A program made the translations under genes and the position numbers. A DNA stretch of 9,101 nucleotides from Pseudomonadota bacterium (GTDB taxonomy: Bacteria; Pseudomonadota; Alphaproteobacteria; Acetobacterales; Acetobacteraceae), in the NCBI GenBank assembly GCA_021805485.1, contig JAJZFF010000106.1, positions 1 to 9,101 on the forward strand, given 5' to 3'. The notes beneath the pieces were generated by a model. It was not told where the DNA came from, did no database searches, and worked only from the letters and a program-made list of their open reading frames with translations. Position 1 is the stretch's first letter, and every line of letters starts with the position of its first letter. This document shows positions 1 to 5,957 of this stretch, one piece after another.

Positions 1-1
1 C

Positions 2-304
2 CTCAACCTCGCCCAGGCGGTGATGGTGATGGCCTATGAATGGTGGATCGCCGGCGAGGCCGCGCCGGTCCGCACGCTGCAGACCCACAAGACCCATGTC
101 GCGACCAAGGGCGAACTGGAGAACTTCCTCACCCACCTGATCGCCGAATGCGACGATGCCGGATTCCTGCGCAACGAGCAGAAGCGCCCAGGCATGGTCC
201 GCAACATCCGCCATTTCTTCCAGCGCGGCGAGGTGACGGAGCAGGAATTGCGCACGCTGCATGGCATCGTCACCGAACTCGCGCGCGGCCGCCGCGCGCG
301 TTGA
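2..304 (+). CDS. trmJ: tRNA (cytidine/uridine-32)-2'-O-methyltransferase, TrmJ-like, C-terminal part (5' truncated by window edge)
   Basis: The frame is open from base 2 and ends at TGA 302-304, giving about 100 residues of a SpoU/TrmH-superfamily methyltransferase. The visible part starts with LNLAQAV, the last conserved motif of the trefoil-knot SAM-binding fold (motif 3). It continues through an alpha-helical tail with ELENFLTHL, AGFLRNEQ and ELRTLHGIV, which resembles the C-terminal region of E. coli TrmJ. Family knowledge: TrmJ transfers a methyl group from S-adenosylmethionine to the 2'-hydroxyl of nucleotide 32 in the anticodon loop of tRNAs, acting as a cytoplasmic dimer. The N-terminal catalytic part lies outside the window, so another TrmH group 1 enzyme cannot be fully excluded. 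The next gene follows on the same strand after about 70 bases; co-transcription is possible but not shown. Confidence 0.85.
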   Translation, partial: LNLAQAVMVMAYEWWIAGEAAPVRTLQTHKTHVATKGELENFLTHLIAECDDAGFLRNEQKRPGMVRNIRHFFQRGEVTEQELRTLHGIVTELARGRRAR

Positions 305-358
305 GTCGGTGCCACGATTCTGTCATCATGCAGGCGCCGTATCGAAGCGGCGATCAGC

Positions 359-362
359 GGAG
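359..362 (+). promoter_or_regulatory. Shine-Dalgarno candidate deciding the ferritin-like gene start
   Basis: GGAG lies 8 bases before a GTG at 371 and 11 bases before the ATG at 374. It overlaps the upstream in-frame GTG at 362, so that GTG cannot use it. This argues for initiation at 371 or 374. Confidence 0.45.
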
Positions 363-373
363 TGGACAGCGTG

Positions 374-922
374 ATGGACCAGGTCGAAAGCGCAGCGCCG
401 AACGCGTTCCTGAGGGATGTGCACGCCATCTCGGCGCAGATGCACGGCGCGTTGCTCAAGGAAGAGGCGGAGGGGGCCGATCCCGCGCTTGTGCTCCTGC
501 AAAGTGCCTTGACCGCCGAGATCCTCTGCGTCTGGCGCTACACGATGATGTCGGTCTCGCTCGCCGGCCTGAAGCAGCCGCGCATCGGCGCCGAGTTCCA
601 GGAACAGGCGAATGACGAGCGCCGCCACATGATCGCCATCGCCCAGCGCATCCGCGAACTCGGCGGCACGCCGGATTTCTCGCCGCCTGGACTTGAAACG
701 CGCTTCGGCGAATTCGGCACCAGGGCGGACCTCGCCGGCCTCGTCGAACACAACCTCGCCGCCGAGCGCGAGGTGATCGCCCTCTACCGCCGGATGATCG
801 ACCATTTCGAGCCGCACGACCCGGTCACCGCCCTGATGCTCACCAACATCCTCGAAGAGGAAAGCGAGCACGCGACCGATATGCAGGACCTGCTCTCGAT
901 CGAGACCGGCGGTCACGGCTGA
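374..922 (+). CDS. Bacterioferritin-like di-iron protein lacking the usual haem-ligand methionine
   Basis: A 182-residue, probably cytoplasmic protein of the ferritin-like four-helix superfamily. Numbered from ATG 374, the six ferroxidase ligands of bacterioferritin can be matched: E49 (LTAEILCVWRY), E82 and H85 (NDERRHM), E131 (LAAEREVIALY), E163 and H166 (EEESEHATDM). Spacing between the helices is close to that of E. coli Bfr. The residue after the second-helix Glu, which in Bfr is the haem-binding Met52, is Arg83 here, so haem binding in the classical way is unlikely. There is an N-terminal extension of roughly 30 residues before helix A compared with Bfr. Family knowledge supports iron oxidation/storage or di-iron redox activity; the exact role is inferred. 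In-frame starts at GTG 362 and GTG 371 are alternatives. The gene converges on the hyf-like operon, with 27 bases between the two stops and no clear terminator hairpin. Confidence 0.8.
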   Translation: MDQVESAAPNAFLRDVHAISAQMHGALLKEEAEGADPALVLLQSALTAEILCVWRYTMMSVSLAGLKQPRIGAEFQEQANDERRHMIAIAQRIRELGGTPDFSPPGLETRFGEFGTRADLAGLVEHNLAAEREVIALYRRMIDHFEPHDPVTALMLTNILEEESEHATDMQDLLSIETGGHG

Positions 923-949
923 AACATCTGCCGCGCTGCCGCCGAACCG

Positions 950-1453
950 CTACCCCAGCAGGCTGATCAGCCCGCGCAGTAGCGCGACCGGCGGCGGCGG
1001 GCAGCCCGGAATCGTGAGCGTGACCGGCAGCACCGACGCCGCGCCCCCGAGGCAGTCCGGGCTCGCCGCGAACACCCCGCCATCGCGGCCGCAATCGCCG
1101 ACGGCGACGACGAATTTCGGCGCCGGCATCGCCTCGTAGGCCAGCCGCGTCGCGGCACTCATGTTCCGCGTCATCGGGCCGGTCACCAGCAGCACATCCG
1201 CATGGCGCGGCGAGGCGACCAGCTTCAGCCCGAACCGCTCCAGATCGTAGAGCACGTTGCCGAGGGCGATGATTTCCAGCTCGCACCCGTTGCACGATCC
1301 CGCATCCACCGCGCGGATCGCCAGTGACCTTCCAAGCCGCCGCAGCGCCGCGCGGTCGAGTTCCGCGACCAGCGCGGCGGTCTCGGCGTCGCGCGCCGGG
1401 GCCGGCTCGGTCAGGGTGCCGCGATAGAGGCTCTCGAAAAGCGTTCTGCGCAT
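950..1453 (-). CDS. hyfI: Hydrogenase-4-type small subunit (HyfI/HycG/NuoB-like), [4Fe-4S] protein
   Basis: A 167-residue subunit of the HyfI/HycG/NuoB family, which carries the cluster next to the active-site cavity (N2 in complex I, proximal cluster in hydrogenases). All four cluster cysteines are visible: C54 and C57 in SCNGCELE, C121 in VGDCGRDGG and C151 in PGCPPPP. The C-x-x-C spacing is of the hydrogenase type rather than the tandem Cys-Cys of complex I. ADVLLVTGPMTRNM (85-98) is also typical. No signal peptide is seen, so it should sit on the cytoplasmic side of the membrane arm. It is the last gene of the operon: its ATG shares one base with the hyfG stop (TAATG), giving tight coupling. 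No ferredoxin-like gene follows; the next gene is convergent. Confidence 0.92.
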   Translation of the reverse strand: MRRTLFESLYRGTLTEPAPARDAETAALVAELDRAALRRLGRSLAIRAVDAGSCNGCELEIIALGNVLYDLERFGLKLVASPRHADVLLVTGPMTRNMSAATRLAYEAMPAPKFVVAVGDCGRDGGVFAASPDCLGGAASVLPVTLTIPGCPPPPVALLRGLISLLG

Positions 1454-2901
1454 TACAGGTCACACCCCGAATAGGCGGTGTTGAAGCTCTTGTTGCAGAG
1501 CGGGAAGTCGGCGACGATATTGCCCTCGATCGCCGCTTCCAGCGCCGGCCAGAGAAACCAGGACGGATCGCGCAGGAACACATCCGCCACCACCGCGCCG
1601 CGCAGCCGTACCGCGGCGAAAATATCGCCCCTGAATCCTTCCACCAGCGCGCAGCCGAATACCTCGCCGCGGCCCTCCGGCAGCGCCGCGCGAATGTCGC
1701 CCTCCGGTAATGCGTCGAGCATATCGCCGATCAGCGCGACGCTGGCGCGGATCTCGGCAATCCTGATCCGCACCCGCGCATCGACGTCACCGGCCGCGAG
1801 CGACGGCACGTCAGGCGCATGGCGGTCATAGGGCGGGTAGGGCACATCGCGCCGCGCGTCGAAATCCTGCCCCGCGGCGCGACCGACATAACCGCCGCAG
1901 CCGAGGCGGCGGGCGAGATCGGGAGCGAGTCTTCCGGCGCCGACCACCCGGTCCTGCAACGAGGCCGTCTTGCCATAGAGTTCGACCAGCCGCTCGAACC
2001 GCCCGAGCCACGCCGGCAGATCGGCCCGCAGGGACGCAGCGGCTACGGGCGCCAGATCGGCGGTAACGCCGCCGGGGACGATCCGGTCCATCATCAGCCG
2101 GTGGCCGAAACAGGCATCGGCCTGGCGCAGGATCGTCTCGCGCAGCGCGCCGGCATGGGCGTTGATCAGCGGGAACCCGGCATCATTGCAGATCGCCCCG
2201 AAATCGCCGGCATGATTGGCGAGGCGTTCGAGTTCCGCCATCACCCCGCGCAGCGCAGAAGCTCGTGGCGGCACGGTAACCCCATGCGCCGCCTCCACCG
2301 CCCGCGAAAAGGCCCACGCATAGGCCACGGTCGAATCGCCGGAAACCCGCCCGGCCAGCCGCACCGCGGCATCGGGCGCGGTGCCCCGCATCAGCCCGAG
2401 CGTGCCCTTGCGCGTGTAGCCCAGCCGCGCCTCCAGCCGCACGATCGTCTCGCCGTTCACCGTGAAGCGGAAATGCCCCGGCTCGATCGTCCCGGCATGG
2501 ATCGGCCCCACCGGAATCCGGTGCAGCCCCTCGCCCTCGGCCGGCAGGAACGCGAAGTCCTGCTCATGGTCGAGCCAGGGGCGAGGATCGGGCAATCCCT
2601 CGGCGCGCAGCCCGCTCGCATCCTGCAAGGCCCGCTCCATCAGGATCGCTCCCAGATGATGCCGCCCGATCGACGGGTATGAACCGTCCTCCGCGCGCAG
2701 GGCGATCACCGCGAGATCGCCTCCGTCCGGCCGCCGCGTCGCCAGATGAACGCGCGCCCCCGCATCGTCCCGCGCCGCCCAGACCGCGACCAGCACGCGC
2801 TCCCCCGCGGCGAGTGCCGAACCGGCGGCGCGCCATCCGGCGGCATCGACCACAAGCGGCGCGTCAGCCGAGCAGGGCGGCGGCATGGGCGAACCAGTCA
2901 T
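1453..2901 (-). CDS. hyfG: Hydrogenase-4-type large subunit homologue (HyfG/HycE/NuoCD-like) without NiFe-binding cysteines
   Basis: A 482-residue fusion of a short NuoC-like N-terminal region (about 20-120) and a NuoD/HycE-like domain (about 125-482). Family signatures include HRIPVGPIHAGTIEPGHF (127-144) and ERLANHAGDFGAICNDAGF (225-243). In catalytic [NiFe] enzymes the L1 motif is R-x-C-G-x-C and L2 is D-P-C-x-x-C near the C-terminus. Here L1 reads RLAGRV (181-186) and the L2 region reads NTAYSGCDL (474-482), so all four metal-binding cysteines are replaced (A183, V186, A476, G479). The protein is therefore unlikely to bind NiFe or turn over hydrogen, and belongs with Ehr-type complexes. 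It ends exactly at the DL tail with no protease-cleaved extension. ATG 2901 overlaps the hyfF end by 38 bases and has a GGGA 7 bases upstream; ATG 2886 or GTG 2853 are alternatives. Confidence 0.9.
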   Translation of the reverse strand: MTGSPMPPPCSADAPLVVDAAGWRAAGSALAAGERVLVAVWAARDDAGARVHLATRRPDGGDLAVIALRAEDGSYPSIGRHHLGAILMERALQDASGLRAEGLPDPRPWLDHEQDFAFLPAEGEGLHRIPVGPIHAGTIEPGHFRFTVNGETIVRLEARLGYTRKGTLGLMRGTAPDAAVRLAGRVSGDSTVAYAWAFSRAVEAAHGVTVPPRASALRGVMAELERLANHAGDFGAICNDAGFPLINAHAGALRETILRQADACFGHRLMMDRIVPGGVTADLAPVAAASLRADLPAWLGRFERLVELYGKTASLQDRVVGAGRLAPDLARRLGCGGYVGRAAGQDFDARRDVPYPPYDRHAPDVPSLAAGDVDARVRIRIAEIRASVALIGDMLDALPEGDIRAALPEGRGEVFGCALVEGFRGDIFAAVRLRGAVVADVFLRDPSWFLWPALEAAIEGNIVADFPLCNKSFNTAYSGCDL

Positions 2902-4318
2902 ACAGAAATCCCGGCAGCGCGATGCCGACGGCGAGCACGATTCCGAGATGCAGCAGCAGCGGCATCGCGGCGGCGGAACTCGGCGCGTTGCCCGGGCTCG
3001 GCGCGCCGAAGCAAAGCCCGGTCATCCGCAGCAGCAGCGCGCCGAAGGCAAGCAGGATGCCGAGGCCGAGCAGCACCGCGAGCAGCGGGGCGCGGGCGAA
3101 GGTCGAGGTGATCAGCAGGAACTCCGAGGTGAAGATGCCGAAGGGCGGCAGGCCCGCAATCGCCGCGATGCCGGCCGCCAGCGTCCAGCCGAGGAAGGGA
3201 TGGCTCGCCGTCAGCCCGCCGATCTCGGCGATCTTCTGCGTCCCCTTGGCCTGTGCCACATGGCCGACCGCGAAGAAGATCGCTGACTTGGTCAGGCTGT
3301 GCATCGCCATCTGCAACAGCCCTGCGAGATTGCCGATCGGCCCGCCGATGCCGAAAGCGAAGGTGATGATGCCCATGTGCTCGATCGAGGAATAGGCGAA
3401 CAGGCGTTTGATATCGCGCCTCCGGTAGAGCATGATCGCGGCGAAGAAGAGCGTGGCGAGGCCGAACCCTTCCATCAGTTTCCCGGCGGCGATGCTGGCG
3501 TGGCTCGCCGCGAGCAGGATCTTGAAGCGCAGCAGCGCGTAGAGCGCCACATTCAGCAGCAGGCCGGACAGCACGGCGGAAATCGGCGTCGGCCCCTCGG
3601 CATGGGCGTCGGGCAGCCAGGCGTGCATCGGCACCAGCCCGGATTTGGTGCCGTAGCCGATCAGCAGGAACACGAAGCCGACATCGAGCAACGCCGGGTC
3701 GAGTGAAGCGGCGTGGCGGAGCAGGCCGGTCCACTGCATCGCCTTCATCCCGCCGCCGAGCGCCGGCTGGGCCGCGAGATAGACCAGGATCGTGCCGAAC
3801 AGCGCGAGCGCGATGCCGACACTGCCGAGGATGAGATATTTCCACGACGCCTCGATCGCCGCCGGCGTGCGGTAAAGCCCCACCATCATCACCGTCGACA
3901 GCGTGGCGAGCTCGACGCCGAACCACATCAGGCCAAGGTTGTTGCTGACCAGCGCGAGATTCATGCCGAGCATCATCGCCTGGTACATCGCGTGATAGAG
4001 CCGCAGATGATGCGGCGCGAGGCGGCCGGTGCCGATCTCGTGGCCGATATAGCTCGCGCTGAACAGGCTGGTGGTAAAGCCGACCAGGCCGTTCAGCAGC
4101 AGGAAGGCGATGTTCAGCCCATCGACCAGGAACAGCCCGTCCGGCGCTGGCTGGCGAAACAGCAGCACGGCGGCGGCGGAAACCGTCGCGAAACTCGCCA
4201 GCGCGTTCAGCCGCGCGGCCAGCCGCCAGGAGGGTATGAAGGCGAGCAGCAGCATAGCGCCGGCCGGAATGGCGAGGGTGGCGATCACCGCGGCGAAGGC
4301 GGCGCCCGTCCCGGTCAT
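2864..4318 (-). CDS. hyfF: Hydrogenase-4 component F-like antiporter subunit (HyfF, NuoN/MrpD-like)
   Basis: A 484-residue polytopic inner-membrane protein of the proton-conducting Mrp/NuoLMN family. Charged residues expected in the half-channels are present: E136 in WFGVELATLS, K225 in GYGTKSGLVPMHAWLPDAH (221-239) and H232. The segment after the channel helix reads AVLSGLLLNVALY, with N256 where HyfB has a lysine, as expected for HyfF-type subunits. The motif RLFAYSSIEHMG and the HSLTKSAIFFAVGH helix also match the family. I start it at ATG 4318, which overlaps the hyfE stop as ATGA. The open frame continues upstream to 4825, but that part only shadows hyfE. Role by homology: coupling electron transfer or conformational change in the peripheral arm to proton or sodium translocation. 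Confidence 0.93.
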   Translation of the reverse strand: MTGTGAAFAAVIATLAIPAGAMLLLAFIPSWRLAARLNALASFATVSAAAVLLFRQPAPDGLFLVDGLNIAFLLLNGLVGFTTSLFSASYIGHEIGTGRLAPHHLRLYHAMYQAMMLGMNLALVSNNLGLMWFGVELATLSTVMMVGLYRTPAAIEASWKYLILGSVGIALALFGTILVYLAAQPALGGGMKAMQWTGLLRHAASLDPALLDVGFVFLLIGYGTKSGLVPMHAWLPDAHAEGPTPISAVLSGLLLNVALYALLRFKILLAASHASIAAGKLMEGFGLATLFFAAIMLYRRRDIKRLFAYSSIEHMGIITFAFGIGGPIGNLAGLLQMAMHSLTKSAIFFAVGHVAQAKGTQKIAEIGGLTASHPFLGWTLAAGIAAIAGLPPFGIFTSEFLLITSTFARAPLLAVLLGLGILLAFGALLLRMTGLCFGAPSPGNAPSSAAAMPLLLHLGIVLAVGIALPGFLYDWFAHAAALLG

Positions 4319-5004
4319 TGCAATTCTCCCCGGAACGCGTCCAGCGCCGCGCTGTCCACCGTGTCGAACCGCTCGCGGATGCGGAACAGGAACACGCCGA
4401 TCACGATGAACGCGATCAGGATCGAGAAGGCGACGCTGATCTCCACCACCAGCGGCATGCCCTCGGCACCCGCGGCGGCGAGGATCAGCCCGTTCTCCAG
4501 CATCATGAACCCTGCGATCTGGCTCACCGCGTTGCGCCGTGTGACCATCATCAGCATGCCGATCAGTATGACCGACAGCGCGAGCGCCAGATCCTCCCGC
4601 GCCAGCGCGTCGGCCTGGGCGGCGGTGCGCAGCATCACCAGCAGCGACAGCGCGACGAGGCCGATCCCCGCCAGCATCGTCAGGCTGATCCCGCCCACCG
4701 TCTCGACCTCGCGATGGATGTCGAGCCGCTCGATGATCCGGTGCAGCGCCAGCGGGATCGCCACCGCCTTGAACCCGATCGCGATCGCCGCGGTGATGTA
4801 GAGTTCCGGCGCCTGCTGCAACCATGCCTGCCAGCCGACCGCGACGCCGAGCAGGGCGGCATGCAGCGCCAGCACATTGACCAGCGCCGGCAGCCGGTCC
4901 TGATACAGCATCATCAGGCTGACCAGCACCAGCGCGCCCGCCAGCACATGGGCAAGGCCGAAGGCGGTGGCGCCGGGCGTGAAGGGGGCGAGCATCAGCG
5001 TCAC
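4315..5004 (-). CDS. hyfE: Hydrogenase-4 component E-like membrane subunit (HyfE, NuoK-like C-terminus)
   Basis: A 229-residue hydrophobic protein with about six to seven membrane segments, close in length to E. coli HyfE (216). The conserved AIGFKAVAIPLALHRIIERL (75-94) and GFMMLENGLILAA (165-177) are diagnostic. E170 corresponds to the membrane glutamate of NuoK-like subunits that takes part in the proton path. The C-terminal half ends with a charged cytoplasmic tail (FRIRERFDTVDSAALDAF). The start is GTG 5004, which overlaps the hyfC stop as GTGA; an ATG three codons later is the alternative. HyfE is found in Hyf and Ehr-type complexes and not in the simpler Hyc formate hydrogenlyase, so it helps place the operon in the Hyf-like group. 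Confidence 0.92.
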   Translation of the reverse strand: MTLMLAPFTPGATAFGLAHVLAGALVLVSLMMLYQDRLPALVNVLALHAALLGVAVGWQAWLQQAPELYITAAIAIGFKAVAIPLALHRIIERLDIHREVETVGGISLTMLAGIGLVALSLLVMLRTAAQADALAREDLALALSVILIGMLMMVTRRNAVSQIAGFMMLENGLILAAAGAEGMPLVVEISVAFSILIAFIVIGVFLFRIRERFDTVDSAALDAFRGELQ

Positions 5005-5957
5005 AGCGAGGCCGACATGAACAGCAGCAGCGTGCCGAGCAGGCCGAGCATCAGCGCCGCGCCGACGAAATTCGGAATCCGGAAGACCCGCATCTTGGCG
5101 ATCGTCGTCTCGAACCCGGCCAGCGCCACCGCGCCGAAGCCCAGCTTGCCGGCATAGCTCGTAAGCCCCAGCGCGAGGGAAGCGGGCCCGGCACCCGGCG
5201 GCGCGATGCCGAAGGGCGCGAAGATGCAGGCGATCAGCGACATGTAGAGCAGCAGCCGCATCGCCCCGGCCAGCTCGATCAGCGCGAGATGCCGCCCGGA
5301 ATATTCAAGCACCATCGCCTCATGCACCATGGTCAGTTCGAGATGCGTCGCCGGATTGTCGACCGGGAATCGCCCTGTCTCGGTCAGCCCCACCATCACC
5401 AGCGCGACGAGCCCGAGCGCGAGCGACAGCCTGAGCCCCTCGGCGCCGGAATGCATGAAAGTGGCGATCGCCGAAAGCTGGCTGGTGCCGGCGACGAGGG
5501 CGACGGTGAAGACGATCATCAGCATCGCCGGCTCGGCGAGCGAGGCGAGCATCGCCTCCCGGCTCGCGCCGATGCCGCCGAAGGCGGTGCCGGAATCGAG
5601 GGCCGCCAGCATCTGGAAAAAGCGCGCGCTGCCGAGCAGTGCGACGATCACGATCAGGTCGCCCGACCAGGAGAATTGCAGATTGGTCGCGAATTCCGGC
5701 ACCAGCGCCGCGGCGACCCAGGTGGCGGCGAAGATCGCGTAAGGGGACGCGCGGAACAGCCACGAGGATGCCTCGGGCACCACCGCCTCCTTCGCCACCA
5801 GCCGGGCGAGGTCGCGATAGACCTGCAGCAGCGGCGGCCCGGCGCGGCGCTGCAACCGCGCCTTGACCTTGCGCACGAAGCCGGTCAGCAGCGGCGCCGC
5901 CAGCAGCGCGATCGCCATTTCCAGCGCCTGCAGGGCAAGATGCACGATCAGGCCCAT
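5001..5957 (-). CDS. hyfC: Hydrogenase-4 component C-like membrane anchor (HyfC/HycD/NuoH-like)
   Basis: A 318-residue NuoH-family membrane subunit, which joins the peripheral redox arm to the proton-pumping arm. Family signatures: RRAGPPLLQVYRDLARLVAK (37-56) at the first cytoplasmic loop, GIGASREAMLASLAEP (128-143), ETGRFPVDNP (193-202) followed by HLELTMVHEAM (205-215). These acidic loop residues line the quinone-cavity side in complex I. About eight membrane helices are apparent. I start it at ATG 5957, within the last codons of hyfB (10-base overlap); the frame is open as far as 6284 upstream, but that extension is antisense-like in composition and lies inside hyfB coding sequence. Order hyfB-C-E-F-G-I, with hyfD missing, is as discussed for the operon. 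Confidence 0.93.
   Translation of the reverse strand: MGLIVHLALQALEMAIALLAAPLLTGFVRKVKARLQRRAGPPLLQVYRDLARLVAKEAVVPEASSWLFRASPYAIFAATWVAAALVPEFATNLQFSWSGDLIVIVALLGSARFFQMLAALDSGTAFGGIGASREAMLASLAEPAMLMIVFTVALVAGTSQLSAIATFMHSGAEGLRLSLALGLVALVMVGLTETGRFPVDNPATHLELTMVHEAMVLEYSGRHLALIELAGAMRLLLYMSLIACIFAPFGIAPPGAGPASLALGLTSYAGKLGFGAVALAGFETTIAKMRVFRIPNFVGAALMLGLLGTLLLFMSASL

Noticed and set aside
362..373. GTG 362 as the start of the ferritin-like gene
   Set aside because: It overlaps the only good Shine-Dalgarno candidate (GGAG at 359-362), which is better spaced for 371 or 374.
923..949. Bidirectional terminator between the convergent ferritin-like gene and hyfI
   Set aside because: Only short, imperfect GC pairings are seen in these 27 bases and there is no T run on either strand.
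4319..4825. Upstream extension of the hyfF frame
   Set aside because: It lies wholly within hyfE coding sequence and is low-complexity Gly/Arg/Ala-rich; HyfF family proteins begin at the ATG at 4318.
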